64,000 nt of DNA from Sesamum alatum (taxonomy: Eukaryota; Streptophyta; Magnoliopsida; Lamiales; Pedaliaceae), in assembly GCA_034509735.1 (NCBI GenBank), contig JACGWO010000003.1:40408873-40472872 (forward strand), given 5' to 3'. The position numbers were made by a program, and so were the translations under genes. The notes beneath the pieces were generated by a model, which saw only the letters and a list, made by a program, of their open reading frames with translations, was not told the origin of the DNA and made no database searches. The number at the start of each line of letters is the position of its first letter. Within the stretch, counting starts at the first letter, position 1. Of the stretch, positions 1 through 17,201 are shown piece by piece.

Positions 1-371
1 AAACGGTACAGAAATTGGGAGTGGGCTTAAGATTATGAAATGGTTGGAATCTTGGAGTGTTCATTGCTCGTCCACATAAAATTCTTTTATGTGTGTGTGT
101 GATGTCTTGGAATTACATAGATATATATGCACACACCAACTTTTAATGTTTTAGTGTAGGTATATGGGTAAGAGAGCCTGCAGCCAAAACACTTGTTTCC
201 ATTTGTTTCTTTGTTGTTTTCGCATGTGATCAAAACGCCATGTGAGTTTTGACTAATAACAAGTGACAAATGGTTAAGGAAAACTGTCCCTTAATTCATT
301 TGTCTTTTTTGCATGTTTTATTTATTTATTTCTTTTTGGGGTGATTGAAGTGAAATGAAATGAATTTCCAG
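1..371 (+). other. Intron or upstream part of the pectinesterase gene
   Basis: AT-rich sequence with no coding potential that I can support. It ends in a polypyrimidine-poor CAG acceptor at 369-371, directly before the first recognisable pectinesterase exon. The N-terminal exon, with the signal peptide, is not here, so it should lie left of the window. Confidence 0.6.
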
Positions 372-1698
372 GGAGAAGGTAACAATACCTCAATTGAAAT
401 CATTTATAACAATAGAGGGTGCGGGAGCAGACAAGACCATTGTGCAATGGGGCGATACTGCCCAGACAGCTGGGCCTAAAGGGCAGCCTCTCGGCACCTA
501 TGGTTCGGCCACTTTTGCCGTCAATTCTCCTTACTTTATAGCCAAGAATATTACTTTTAAGGTACTATGTTTATTTTGGGTATTAGATTAATGTATTATG
601 TGAATTTGTGGGTTCGAATTTCACAAATTTGAGATGCAGAATACGACGCCTGTGCCGCCACCGGGAGCTGTTGGGAAGCAGGCGGTGGCATTCCGGATAT
701 CGGCCGACACGGCGGCGTTCTTGGGCTGTAGGTTTTTGGGTGCGCAGGACACATTGTATGATCACTTGGGCAGGCATTACTACAAAGATTGCTACATTGA
801 GGGCTCTGTGGACTTCATCTTTGGGAATGGCCTCTCCTTGTTTGAGGTACAAACTTTATTCGTTAATTGCATTTTACTCCTTATAAAAAGCATAAATAGA
901 CAAAAAAGTACTCCTAAATTGGGAAAAGAACAAAGCAACTTCATGAACTTTTAAAATTAGGAAGCTCACTGTCTCTTACATTAAGGTGGCGTGTTGGCCC
1001 CCCACTTTTTTTTTTTAAGATATCATATGGGAGTTAAATGCAATTTATACCATGTGATATGAGAAATAAGCCAAAAAATCATGTAATAAAATTAATAAAT
1101 TATTCCCTGTGATCTGAAAAATGAAGTAAATTCCCCCATGTGTTTTTCATTGATAGGGGGTGATTTGTTTTATTTCGCAAAACATATAGAGGTAGTTTAC
1201 TATTTTTGTTTTCATAAGAGGATTTTGCTCATTTTCCTATCACAGGGGTAAATTACATTTAACAATCATAGGGTCAAGTTGTGTTATTCTATTTTATTTT
1301 ATTTATTTACTGTCTGTTGATATTTTCACATATGACTTATTGCATTTAACTCCTAAATTCATCGAGTCAATTGTATTTACCCCTATGAAAACATTAATTA
1401 TACACACAAAAAAAGAAATAAAAAAAAATAGCAACACGACCCCTCAACCTTTAGCAAATAAACTTACTATCTCCCTCGTCAAATAATTGTACTGCCCTTT
1501 TTCTAAAAGTTTTGGGTCGCATTGTCCCTTTTTTTTTTCCTATTATTATTTTCACAAAAGATTCTTTTGCATTTAACCCCGAAACTCACAGCTATATATA
1601 CTGAAAAATATTATTGCTAATTAATATTCCTCTGGGAATTAATTAATGTCTAGACATAAAGAAATTGATATATATATGTGTAATTAATAATGTTAGAT

Positions 1699-1734
<36 letters not shown>

Positions 1735-4385
1735 TATGTATATGTATGCGTATGCAGAATTGTCAGGTGCATGCAATCGCACCAATAATAGGAGCAGTAA
1801 CAGCACAGGGGAGAAGCAGCATATTAGACGACACAGGATTCTCGTTTGTGAACTGTAAGGTAACCGGGTCAGGCGCACTGTACCTGGGGAGGGCGTGGGG
1901 CCCTTTTTCCAGGGTCGTTTTTGCCTACACCTACATGGACAACATCATCATCCCCAAGGGCTGGTATAACTGGGGCGACCCCTCCAGAGAAATGTAAGTC
2001 TCTTTTCTCAATTATCTAATTTATTTACTTCGCACATTATATAAACGCGCCTTCTATGATCACTACAAAAAAATAACTCAATAGTTATAAAAAAAAAAAT
2101 TAATATTGTGCTAATTAATAAGTAATTTTTTTGTTAATTTATATTATTTAATACAAGAAATTTACTTACTGATGAATTTAACAAAAAAATATTTAAAATA
2201 TATATTGAATAATGTAGATTAGCAATGAAGTTAGCTGAATTTTTACTTGTTAATTAATTTGATGTTAATTTTAATATCAAATTTTTCGTAGTTATTGAAT
2301 CATTTTCTTGTAGTGGATGAGAAATTTTAACGTTGGGGTGTTTAAAATGTTTGTGATGGTAATAATCGGGGTTAAATGCATCAGGGCCTACGTGAAAATA
2401 TTTATATATAATTTTCAACACACATAACTATGCAAACACTTAGAATTCGAATTTAAGACTTCTGATAGGAAATTTTTATCCCCAAACTATTAGGTTTGAC
2501 CCTTTTTGAAAATCATGACAGGCAAAAACTCCACCACGAGAAAAGAAAAGGCAACGCAACCCCTGAATTTTTTAAGAGAAGTGCAATTTAACTCCTTAAC
2601 ACGGGAGACAGTGAGCTTCTTTTCTAAAAGTTTAGGGGCCACATTGCTCTTTTTTCTTTTCTTTTCTTTTTGTTTAGGGGATTTTGTACATATTGCTGTT
2701 TTTATGAGGATTAAAATGCAATTAACCCCTAATAGTTGAAAAGTGAAAATATTGTATAATCTTATACTATTACCTGCTCTAAAAGTCTAAGTACTAAAAG
2801 ATTAAAAACATTAAATTCTATCTAAGTAGAATTTTTTTATAAAAATAATGTAAGTATACTAAAAAAATACATATGCATAAAAAAAATCCCTAAAATAAAT
2901 AAATGATATAATCATTATATACGTGACATGTATTTATTAAATGCAATACACAATATAATAAAATTTACAAGAAAAAATGGAATCCACATATAAACACCAT
3001 AATTTATAGGGTAAATTACATTGACACCCCTTGAGGTTAAGTCCAATTATACAAGCACCCCTTGTCTTTTATAAAGTTATAGCTACACCCCTAAGTGTAA
3101 TATTTTTCAGGGGTATTAATATAAGATTTACATTCGAATAGGGGATGTAGATGTAATACAACTATAACCACAGGAGCTGTAGCCATAATTTTGTAAAAAA
3201 TAGAAGTATTTATTTATTTTGATCTAATATCAAGTAATGTAACTATAATTTACCTAATTTATATGATATGATACTACTAAGAAACCACCACAAATTAGAT
3301 ATTCACATGCATTAACAAGTAAATTAATATTCCTTAATAAAAGATTTTCTTGCTAAAATATCAACCGACACATAAAATATTTTTGCAACAAAATGCATAA
3401 TGACTTCCTTTTAGTGGTATGATGGCCTTAACTTTCCCAGTGAGCGTGGGCCGGTGCCAAACCTATCTATTCCCTATCCATTCACCACTTTTGCTTTACA
3501 CCACCACCTACAGATATATATAAATATTTAAATTTCCCTATCCATTAATGAAATACTAATATTATTACTTAAATCTCGTTAATATTATTTTATTTTTCAA
3601 AATAAAAAATTAGAAAAAGGTAGTACAATTAATCCAACGTCCACAGAATCTTGATGTTGCATTTGTCAGTTTGTGTGGGAATTGTAGCTTTTTGGCGTGT
3701 GATGATAACGAGACTAACTATAATTCAAACCTCAACTAATCCCTCTTGTGATCTACCTGTAATCCACACCTCATACCTATAATTTTAATTTAAAACCATA
3801 TGTTACCTACCAAAAACGGTTCATATTTAATTAAATTAATCAATCAGCTAATCAACTTTCGTCGTCTCAACTCACTATGCTTAAATAATATGACCATGAT
3901 AAAGTGTTGCAACTTGCAATTAAATATTTCCATATACTAAATTGTAGTGTTAGGCATATTAAATATTTAGTGTCTTATTAAAGTTATAGGTAAGATAGTT
4001 ATTCATTATAGAGTAAAGTTAGGTCCGATAAATGTCTTGAGTGTAGAAAAATTATATATATGTACGAGGGGTATGTATATGAGAAATATTAAATATATAT
4101 TTATATATTTAATCTCTGCACGTGAAAAGATGTGTTAAATATTTAGGAATGTTTCATTGGTAATAATTAAATTATTATTAATTTTTTTTTATGAAATGAT
4201 TATTTAGTTATTATATGATGCTTATTTGGATGGGCAGGACTGTGTTTTACGGGCAGTACAAGTGCACAGGGCCAGGGGCAAGTTTTGCAGGACGAGTGTC
4301 GTGGTCTAGGGAACTTACTGATGAAGAGGCTAAACCTTTTATTTCCCTCACATTCATTGATGGATCTGAGTGGATCAAAATATGA
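372..4385 (+). CDS. Pectinesterase (pectin methylesterase), 3' four exons, N-terminus outside window
   Basis: Exons read as 372-561, 640-846, 1758-1993 and 4238-4385 (TGA at 4383-4385). All have GT/AG borders and phases that join in frame, giving about 260 residues. The enzyme removes methyl esters from cell-wall pectin. Family signatures are in order: [11 protein letters not shown], the QAVAFR region, GAQDTLYD (catalytic-site Gln and Asp), GSVDFIFGN (second catalytic Asp) and [11 protein letters not shown] (substrate-binding Arg and Trp), then the C-terminal YGQYKC region ending in WIKI. The wording of these blocks resembles the Arabidopsis PME53 type, which lacks the inhibitor-like pro-region. 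That is an inference because the N-terminus is missing. The last intron (1994-4237) is long and holds two MITEs. No stop or frameshift interrupts the four exons, so the gene looks functional. Confidence 0.9.
1701..1734 (+). repeat. (GAT)n microsatellite beside a splice acceptor
   Basis: About eleven uninterrupted GAT units end only about 24 bases before the acceptor of the third pectinesterase exon in the window (exon starts 1758). The tract lies where the branch point and polypyrimidine tract would be expected. Confidence 0.95.
2061..2315. mobile_element. CACTA-type MITE in the last pectinesterase intron
   Basis: A 255-bp element with terminal inverted repeats starting CACTACAAAAAAATAACTCA on the left. 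The right end, read in reverse, starts CACTACAAGAAAATGATTCA. It is flanked by a perfect 3-bp target duplication GAT (2058-2060 and 2316-2318). Non-coding and AT-rich, so a non-autonomous element moved by a CACTA (En/Spm) transposase elsewhere. Confidence 0.8.
3009..3254. mobile_element. Mutator-like MITE, copy 1
   Basis: A 246-bp non-coding element with inverted ends GGGTAAATTACATTGACA and, at the right, a degenerate match ending AATTTACC. It is flanked by a perfect 9-bp direct repeat TAATTTATA (3000-3008 and 3255-3263). Nine bases is the target duplication typical of Mutator-like elements. A second copy lies at 17770-18027. Confidence 0.75.
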
Positions 4386-4969
4386 TGATGGATGATCTTG
4401 ACCATTGATATATACACATATATATGGGTTGTAAAGTTGCGATCTTTTTTTTTACCAGTGATTTTTATAGACCCATATTTATTATATAAAATGGTGGGTT
4501 GAAATGTCTCCATTATAATTTTTTTAGAAGAAAAGAAAGAAACGAATAAGAAATAAGGGAATATACCAATTATTTGGGGTTATTGTAATTTGCCGAAACC
4601 CCATAAAAAGAAAAAGAAAAAAAAAAGTCAATGCAGCCCTTGAACTTTTAAAAGGATGCATTTAACCTCCCTACGTGCCTAACTCACGTGCAATGCAGCT
4701 TGTATTGTGTTGTTACGTAGAAAAAGACATTTATGCTCCTTTTTTAACAAGTCTATGGATCTTGATCAATAGAGATCAATAGTTCATATATTTCTTATTA
4801 AAATCTTTGTTTACAATTTCATATGATTAAGAACTACGTGCTTACTATTGGTATACATCACTAGTTAATTTTTAAAAATCAATGGTGGATATTTTACTTA
4901 GTTGAATCTACGATTCATATTCGAATGATTACTTAGTTTAAAGATGGAATGTGATGTATGTGTGTTAAT
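4386..4969. other. Intergenic, pectinesterase 3' flank
   Basis: AT-rich sequence after the pectinesterase stop. It should contain the 3' UTR and poly(A) site, but I could not place the site. No other gene seen. Confidence 0.5.
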
Positions 4970-7069
<2,100 letters not shown>

Positions 7070-7221
7070 TTGACAAGATTGAATCCCTAGCACGCCTTCT
7101 TTCCTTTTTCACTGTCATTTTATTTACTCAAAGTTACCTCCATGATTGATTCCCATTCCTCAATCCTCTAATAAATTTGTTCATTCTATTCTATTGCATT
7201 CATGTGGTATCAAGTTACACT

Positions 7222-8345
7222 TATTGAATCTGTGTTTCCACCTCGAGATGTCGAAGTGGTCCTCTCTATTCCTATCAATAGACTCGACCTTCAGGACGAA
7301 ATTATCTGGCATTACACGAAGTCAGGGACGTTCTCGGTTAGATCGGCGTACCACTTGATCTGCAATTATGCTCGACAGCATACTCCATCGCCATCCTCCA
7401 TAAATTCTCCATCTTTGCAGGTCGGCTGGCTGAGTATTTGGAATGCGAAAGTTCCCAACAAGATCAAGATCTTTACATAGCGTCTCTGCAACGAAGTCCT
7501 TCCTCTCGGGTCCAACCTTACTCGTTGCTTCCCTCGATCTGATATTTGCCAGCCATTCTGTCACAAACCGAGATGAGACTAACCATCATACGTTTTTGTC
7601 ATGTCCGTTTAGCCTTTTGGTATGGTGCCTCTCTCATATCAGTTGGTCTGTGGTTTCAAATTGGACGACAAAATCCCACGACTGGATATTTCATGCTCAT
7701 TAGGCCCTTGACGCGAGGGATCCTGGTTATCTGTTGGAGCATCTGGTGGTGCCGCAACAAGCTGTGGTTCGAAGGTACCCCTCAGTCCCCGGATCAAGTG
7801 ATATCCTTGCCCGTGGCTATCTGGACTCGTTCTCGGGAGTTTTGACAACTACTTCGTGCCATACTCTTCCTGTTATTCACACCTCGTGGCAGCCACCACC
7901 TTTGGGACTCACCAAGATCAACTTTGACGCTGCCATATTTGCGGAAGAGGGTGATTTTGGTGTCGGGGGTGACTGCTCGTGACTTCATGGGAATTGCCTG
8001 GCGTGGCTCTCTAGGTGCCTTCATTGTTCTCTCCATCCAAAGGTCACTAAAACCTGGGCTGCTCGCACGATGGTTGAATTTTCCATCAAACGCAAGTGGA
8101 CATATGTCATTTTCGAGGAAGATTGTGCCAACCTCTAGAACTATATTGAAGAACGCAACTGCAACACCTCTCTTTCAACTCCTCTTATTCATGACACTTT
8201 AACTCTTCTGTCTTTTTTCCTTTCTTGTTCGTTTACATTAGTTCATCGAGAGGGGAATTGTGTTGCCCACTCTGGCCCTTCTTGCATTATCTAGTGAAGA
8301 AAGTCTCTCGGATTTCCCTGTTACATGTATTGAACCCTTCATGGT
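7222..8345 (+). mobile_element. LINE fragment: RT zinc-binding and RNase H regions
   Basis: A 5'-truncated non-LTR element. At 7222-7480 it encodes the zinc-binding domain that follows the reverse transcriptase (DEIIWHYTKSGTFSVRSAYH, then WNAKVPNKIKIFT followed by a stop). At about 7890-8060 it has an RNase H-like start (LTKINFDAA, then shifted-frame matches). Frames change several times and stops are present, so it is dead. The 3' end probably lies just before the A-rich stretch at about 8380-8410. No target-site duplication was found. Confidence 0.7.
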
Positions 8346-8491
8346 TGATTTGCATAATTAATACTATCCTCTTCTTTCAAAAAGAAATATATTTTTTCTA
8401 AAAAAAATTTTAAAATTATACTTACGTCCCCTTGCAAACTTTTCTCAAATAAATTATAGTTTCACATTTTTAGGGGTCTAAGTGTAATTAG

Positions 8492-10390
<1,899 letters not shown>

Positions 10391-12976
10391 AGTAAGAATC
10401 CAAATGTGAGTTTCACATTCGAGTCCTGCACTTTTTTATATTTCTGGGAATTTTACTTCTCTACGAACAAGATAGTCTTTCTCATTCTGTAGTTCAGGAT
10501 AATATTGGATTCACGGTCTTGCAGGGCTTTAAAGAAGATCATTAATCATGCATCCTCATCATTGCAGTCCCATGATCAAAGGATGGTCTTTTTTCAGGGT
10601 GAACCACTTAGTATCTTCCTTGTTGAAGGAACTTATCAGCACTGGTGTAAGGTCGTCCTGTGGCACAATCAAGAATCAAGGTATGGATTAAAACTGTTCA
10701 TGAGTTTTACTTATGTGTGGACAGAATCTCCTAAGATTTTCATATAGTGATAACATTGAGAATTGAAATGAATATGGGATGTGTTGTTGCATACTTTTGA
10801 GACTTTTTATAGTCTAATATTCACAAACAATACTTAATATTATGTACTTTCCGTCCAGGCCATTTTCCAGTGTTCTGATGACTAAGAAAACATGATTTAT
10901 TGGAAATTGCTTGGGGTGAGAAGAGGCTGCAAATGGTTTCTCATTCTCTCTGATGAGAGCCATAACTGAATGATCTCTATCTCTTTCTCTTCTCTTCTCT
11001 TACAAAAGTGTGACTATTTCTTGTAATTTTAGGATACCGAAAATATTCTTATTTGATTATATTTTATAACAATTAAGTAATATCATCAAAATTAATTGGC
11101 TTTTGAAAATTACTTATCCCTATGAGTTAGACATGCATAATATATATGATATGAATACTTCTTTTTTTGGTGAAAATATATTTGGTTTAGATTATTTCTA
11201 ACTGGATTTGATAATCTAATTTGATCAACTTTTTTAAGTAACAAATTACTTGATCACTAAGGAAAAAAGTAATTTTGATATTTGATTATTTAGAAAAGTA
11301 TTAAATGTTATCATACTGAATGAATGAAAATATATGGTGGACTGTGAACATTTTTACTTTATTTTACCTTTTCTAGTTGATCAAGTATGATATAAAAAAC
11401 AAAGTTCTTAAACTAATAATCAAATATTGTTTCATAGAAATGTTGTAAATATATAACACAATGTACAAAACTTTTGACAAGATTTAACCATCTTATTATA
11501 TATAATTAATCTTGTTGGATTGTATGCATTATTTTAACTTGCTGGGTGTGGTACCATAAGTTTGAAAAGTTACTTTGATATTAGGATAAAAATATAAGCC
11601 TAATACATTTTACAATAATATGAGATGAAATTTAATTATTCATGAAATTAAAATTAATCATAAAAGAATCATAATAATGTGTATCTAACTAGGTTCGTAA
11701 ATGATTTTATATAATAAACATTATCTTCAAAACAAAAATAATATGTTACATAAAATTTTGAAATTCTCAGTCTTTTTTTGCAAGCAATTATAAAAATGCA
11801 TTAGATGTACCTCAAAATACACATATAGAAACTTATTAATAGAATAAATAACTTCTAAAGAAAAAATTACTAGCATAGTCAAGAAAGAAGTATTTTTAAA
11901 AACTAAGTACAAATGTCAAGCAAAGTTATATTTATTTAGTATTTTCATGTTTATGCAATGTATACTTGTATAGAAGTATATGGACTGAATTGAGATTTAT
12001 CAAAAGTGCAACATTTAATATTAAAGAATTTCAATAAATATATTTTTTATCATAATTAAAATTTTAATTATATAATTTATTCATGAATTAAAAAGAATGA
12101 AAATGTGCCGACAAATATAGTAAGAAATATACTAATCTCAATAGCTAAAAGCATTTGCGTATGGTACCAACAAATTCCATCATTATTTATTTATAATTTT
12201 TTGTTACAGTAATGATGATATTTTATTTATTTGTTGGATTTTCGATTTAACATCACTACAGAATCTTAATATTCTTTAAAAACACTTGCAATACTGTCCA
12301 GTACAAATTGGTTTCATATGGAACTTCTGTTGTACTGTTGCCTTTGGGTTATGGCATCTTGAAAGTTTTATGTGCACTCAGTTGAATCACTTTTCTTCAA
12401 CCTTGGACTGAACCAGCTACTGATGTTCCAAATCTATTGTTTAGTGCAAATTGTCGCAATGTTTTTTAAGACGCTTTGTGCTGGCTGCCGAATTGATTTC
12501 TTCTGTCTTGAACCCGGTAGGATCGTGACCTCTGGTTGTAAAACAAAGGAAATGTGGATCCAAATCATAATTTGAGCTTTAGCAGCTCCATTGAAATGAA
12601 CTTGCTTTGTGACATGACTTTGGTAGGGGTGTAATGACTGAGTTCAAGGATTTTCTGTTTCAGATTCATTACCAAAGAAATCCAAACTATACCTAAACTT
12701 TGTCTTGTTTATCTAACTTTCAGCATTCTCCTAGTACCACAATCATTTGTGTATGATGAACCAACTGCATTAACATTGCAGCTAACTTAATTATTTTCTC
12801 ACTACTCAGCTGTTTGTAGTTGTCATTACATACACCCTTGGAGCATTGAACTAACAGCTCTAGTTTCACTTCTATTTCTATACCACTGTCTAATGCATTT
12901 TACAAAAAGATATGTATATCATAACTTTATCAAGATCTTGTGGCTTACCAAAGAAGCTCTATAGTCTAACTCATCG
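10391..12976. other. Intergenic, hexokinase-pseudogene tail to receptor-kinase 3' end
   Basis: 10.4-10.9 kb has base composition like a transcribed 3' region but no ORF that I recognise. 11.0-12.3 kb is very AT-rich with nothing identifiable. 12.3-12.97 kb is richer in GC and probably includes the 3' UTR of the minus-strand receptor kinase ending at 12977. No gene supported. Confidence 0.5.
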
Positions 12977-15900
12977 TTAAATAGAAGTGAAAACACTGTC
13001 ATCAGACTCTAATGATCTGTCAGGCTTGGAATTGTGGAGGAGAGGAGTAACGTCATATTCGTTTCTTTTGGTCTTCTCCCCAGTTGGCAGCCTTTGGCTA
13101 CACCGGAGCAAGATTTGCAAAACGTCCTTCATGGCTGGCCTGCTCGAAGGGAATGTGCTGGTACAGATCAATCCAAGTTTCAGCACAGTGTTTATTTCTT
13201 CCAAGTAGAGGGGCTCCTTTATATCCTCATCCAGTGCGTCAACTATTGGTTTGCCTTCCTTAACATGACGCCACACCCACTCAGCCAGGGATGAGCTCTC
13301 ATCTCCATTATGGGCTTCCTTTCCAGTTATCAATTCGAGAAGGATCACTCCGAAACTGTACACATCGATCTTCTCATTCACTCTTCTTGTTTGAGCATAC
13401 TCTGAAATTTATTGTTGTTCAGGATATGAGTTTACAGGTAGTAGAAGGAGCTGCAGCAAAAATCAATTTGCAAGAGTGAGTTAGAAAGCTTACCAGGAGC
13501 CATGTATCCGAAGGAGCCAGCCACAACCGACATGGTATCAGGCTCCCCATTCTTGATCAGCATTCTTGCTAGTCCAAAATCTGCTATCTTTGCATTGAAC
13601 ACTGAATCCAACAGGATATTGCTTGGTTTTACATCGCGATGGATAATAGGTGATGAACAGTGATGGTGCATATAGCAGAGCCCATGAGCAGCTCCAATTG
13701 CTATCTGCAGCCTCTTAGGCCAGTCCAAGACTACATAATGAACTGAACTTGAGATGCTATGTGGTCTCTTTTTCCAATGGAGCCATTTGTCTAGACTACG
13801 ATTTTCCATATACTCGTAGACAAGTAGCTTTGAGCTCTCGCTTGCAATACAGCAAAGTAGTTTCACTATGTTGGAGTGCCGAATTCTGCCCAGAATCTCA
13901 ACTTCTGCTAGAAATTCTTTCTCAAGTTTGTGATCCAACCTCACATTGTCCCAGATCCTCTTAACAGCCACATATTCGCCTGAGCGATTAACAGGAACAC
14001 GATAAACTTCTCCTGATCCTCCCCTTCCAATTAGGTTATTCTCTATCAGACCTGACAAGATGTTTGCTTCTGTGAAATTTAGCTTCTGGAATGAAGTGAG
14101 CTTCCAGGTCGATTCTGATGCGTGCTTTCGCTTTCTGTAACTTCTGCACACATATATTGTGTATAAGACAGCCACTAGGAAAGCCACTGCTGCTATACTT
14201 GAGACGGCAGCAATGAATTTAGATGAATGCTTGTCTGGCTTCCTACTTTCAGCACGGCAAGGGCTGATGCCTAATGATCGGGTATTGGAACAAAGTCCAG
14301 GATTGTTCAAGAAGCTGCTGTCAAAAGCTCCATTTTCAAACTCACCTGGGACTCTGCCAGAGAGCCTATTGGAGGAAAGGTTGAGTGAAGTTAGCCGCAA
14401 ACGGCCAAGTTCAGCTGGAATCTGGCCTGAAAATTGGTTTCCTGACAAGTCCAAATACACGAGGTCTGGCAGGAGGCCGAGTGAAGCGGGAATTTCACCC
14501 GAGAGTTGATTTCTACTGAGATTCAAAGTAGTTAGAGATTTCCAGGAGATTATAGTTGATGGAAGGGGGCCATAAAGTTGATTGCCATCTAGCAAAACAG
14601 TTGATAGCAATGGAAGAGCAGTCAATTCTTGAGGTATTACACCGCTTAACGAGTTGTTACTTGCCCTGAATACCGTTAATCTCTCCCAAGAAGATATGCT
14701 AGCTGGAATTGGACCTGAAAACTGGTTGTTCATCAGCTCGAGCAACGATAACTGAGAGCCTACGCTACCCGGAAGCTTACCAGCAAACAAGTTGTTGCTT
14801 AGCATCAACGTTGTTAAATTTATTGATGTCCACAAACCATCAGGGATTTTTCCAGAAAGCTGGTTGTCATGAACTCGCACAATTCGCAGGCTGTTGCAAT
14901 CAGCAAGAGAATCAGGCAGGTCACCTTTCAGCTTGTTTTCAAAGGCAATCACCCCTAGCAATACCTTATTAGCACACAGATATTTTGGCAGTTCACCAGC
15001 AAATTGGTTTGAGGAAACTTCGAATGCTCTCAGCATCGAGTACCGGCCGAGGTCTGGTGGCAATTCACCTGACAGATTATTGCTATACAGCCTGATATCA
15101 ACAAGCTGAGGCAATCTACCTATGCTAACTGGCACTTCACCAGACAACTGATTGAAAAACAAAGCCAAACCTGTCATGCTTGTTAGATTTCCAAAATCAT
15201 CTGGGATTGGGCCAGTCAAGGTATTGTTGGAAAGATCAAGAACCTGCAACTTCAAGGCCTCAACTCTCTGAGGAATGGGACCAGACAACCTGTTTTTGTA
15301 AAGAAACAAGATACTCAAGTTCTTGAGAAGAAAAAGGCTGTCAGGAATATCGCCGCTCAAGTAGTTTACAGATAAATCCAGGAATTCCAGAGCCGACATA
15401 TTCCCAATATCATCCGGGATTTCCTGAATCAAGCTTGCTTCAGTCATCCATAGATTCCTCAGTTTCTTCAGCTTGGTGAAGCTGGCGGGAATTGCTTGAG
15501 GTGCAAAGGGATTGTAGCTCAAATCCAGCATTTCAAGATTCGACAAGTTCCCAATTTCAGGCGGGAAAGAACCGTTGAACAAGTTTGCTACCAGCTGAAG
15601 AGTAACCAAGCTTGACAAGCTCCCAATGGATGCCGGGATATCACCTGTGAAGTTGTTGGCTGCCAAGTTCAAGTATTGTAGCCGAGGTGAGAGCCGGTTT
15701 ATGTCATCAGGTATCGTGCCTACAAGATAGTTTTGAGTGAGGTCCAAGTACTCAAGCTTGGAGCAGTTATAGAGAACCGTAGGAAAAAATCCAGGGATGA
15801 AGTTCCATTGGAGATCAATGTAGCTAAGGTTCTTGAGGTCACATATAGACGGCGGGATCGTCTCTGTGATGCTTCCATTGATGATCGCAATACTTGTGAC

Positions 15901-16125
15901 CGAACCGTCTGTGCATGCGATCTCCGGCCACGTGCAGTGGTCCGACGACGGTGTCCAGTGGCTGAGGGAGGAGGGATTGGACCAGTGCTGTTTAAGTGAA
16001 AGAAGAATCGATTGTTCTTGATCAGGATCATTTCTTTGTGTGCTTCCATGGAAGACTAGGCTGAGGAGAAGGAAGGTGAGGATATGGAGGTGGATATGGG
16101 AGGATGATGGGGAGTTTTTGGTCAT
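12977..16125 (-). CDS. HSL3: LRR receptor-like kinase, HAESA-LIKE 3 (subfamily XI) type
   Basis: Two exons on the minus strand, 16125-13494 and 13401-12977, with a 92-bp GT/AG intron splitting the Glu codon of MAPEYA in the activation segment. Product is 1018 residues. Start chosen at 16125: the frame is open upstream, but this ATG begins a hydrophobic signal peptide (residues about 9-28). LRR N-cap with paired Cys about 58-71 (CTWPEIAC), about 20 LRRs to residue 600, TM about 637-660. Kinase: GRGGSGEVY 700-707, Lys722 in VAVKR, HRD 829-831, DFG 849-851, so an active RD kinase. Sequence such as SFLNNPGLC, the TWKLTSFQKLNFTE juxtamembrane region and NEKIDVYSFGV resembles Arabidopsis At5g25930 (HSL3), reported as receptor of CTNIP/SCREW peptides. 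Orthology is inferred. The related HAESA receptors also recognise secreted peptides at the plasma membrane. No defect seen. Confidence 0.92.
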
Positions 16126-16317
16126 TCTGAGATGTGGGCATGTAGTGTGTTTGTGTACAAGTTCAGAGTGTTCCCAATAGAGGAGAGATTGTTTTAGGTG
16201 GAAATAAGGATGTTGTAATGTGAAAACTTCAGCTGGGAGGGAGGTAGTGTGATTGAGATCATCGGCAGTTGACTTTGAAAACTTGCGTTGAAATTTCAAA
16301 AATGCTTTAATTAATCA

Positions 16318-16324
16318 CTTTATA
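16318..16324 (-). promoter_or_regulatory. Candidate TATA box for the receptor kinase
   Basis: TATAAAG on the minus strand, about 195 bp before the chosen ATG. Position is plausible for a plant core promoter; no other element is certain. Confidence 0.35.
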
Positions 16325-16329
16325 ACAAA

Positions 16330-17198
16330 ACTAGCTATTGTAGCACACTCGATGCGCTTGCATAATTCAAAATTTTTATTATATTTCAGTTTGATTATAC
16401 TTATACCTTCAAAATTTTTATTATATTTCAGTTTAATTATACTTATACCTCTTTTATGAAAGCGAAATTACACTTTTTTTTAAAAAAAAAATTAAAATTA
16501 CACTTACGGCCCCTTCGAAAATTTTCATCCGACCTAATTTCGTTAAAATTTAAATGAAAAATGCTAACATGGGCAAAAAATTATATAAACTTTTGATTTT
16601 ATCCTTCATTTAATATATCAATGTAATAGTTTTGTATTTCTAATGGAAAAAATATAATAATGTTAACCTCATTCCATATATATATATATATTTTATTTAT
16701 TTTCTTATAAGTACAAAAATATATATGGGAATGTTAGTAGATTTATATTTTGCCACCATATTAATTATTTCCTCCTTAATAAATAATATAGGTATGTCAA
16801 TTTATTTGAAGTCAAATTTTATCCATTAACGTTAAATAAATTAATGTTAAACTAATATAAGTTAGTAAAACTAAAACAACAAATATATTAATTTACATTC
16901 TATGCTACTTCCTTCCACGTGTGGGAATCTTCGTTCTGCTTTCCTTTTTTTGGATTTATGCGCTATTTTATTTCTCGTTTCTTAGGGTGGGTGGTCCGTT
17001 CAATCTTGCATAATTTAAAATTTTATTATATTCATTTAATTACAAAATAAATAAAATGGATAACTAATTAAAATGGATCAAATTTGAGATTAAATGAATA
17101 AAAAATAATTGATTAAAAACTGGTTATTTTATGGAACAAATAAATTTAAGTAACGGTATTTTAATCAATCTACATTTAGTCAACTAAACATAGTTTTT
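16330..17198. other. Intergenic, upstream of receptor kinase
   Basis: AT-rich DNA, with a direct repeat of about 50 bp near 16365-16450 (phrase AAAATTTTTATTATATTTCAG twice, 41 bp apart). No coding sequence seen. Presumed distal promoter. Confidence 0.4.
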
Positions 17199-17201
17199 TT
17201 A

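Noticed and set aside
394..591. Pectinesterase starting at residue MKSF near 394
   Set aside because: That codon is TTG and sits inside an exon; the preceding residues (EKVTIPQ) are conserved family sequence.
1665..1997. ORF with a run of Asp before pectinesterase exon 3
   Set aside because: The Asp run is translation of the intronic GAT repeat; the exon starts at 1758.
16126..16299. Longer N-terminus for the receptor kinase (MKFQRK at 16299)
   Set aside because: It would bury the signal peptide 58 residues inside the protein; likely 5' UTR that happens to be open.
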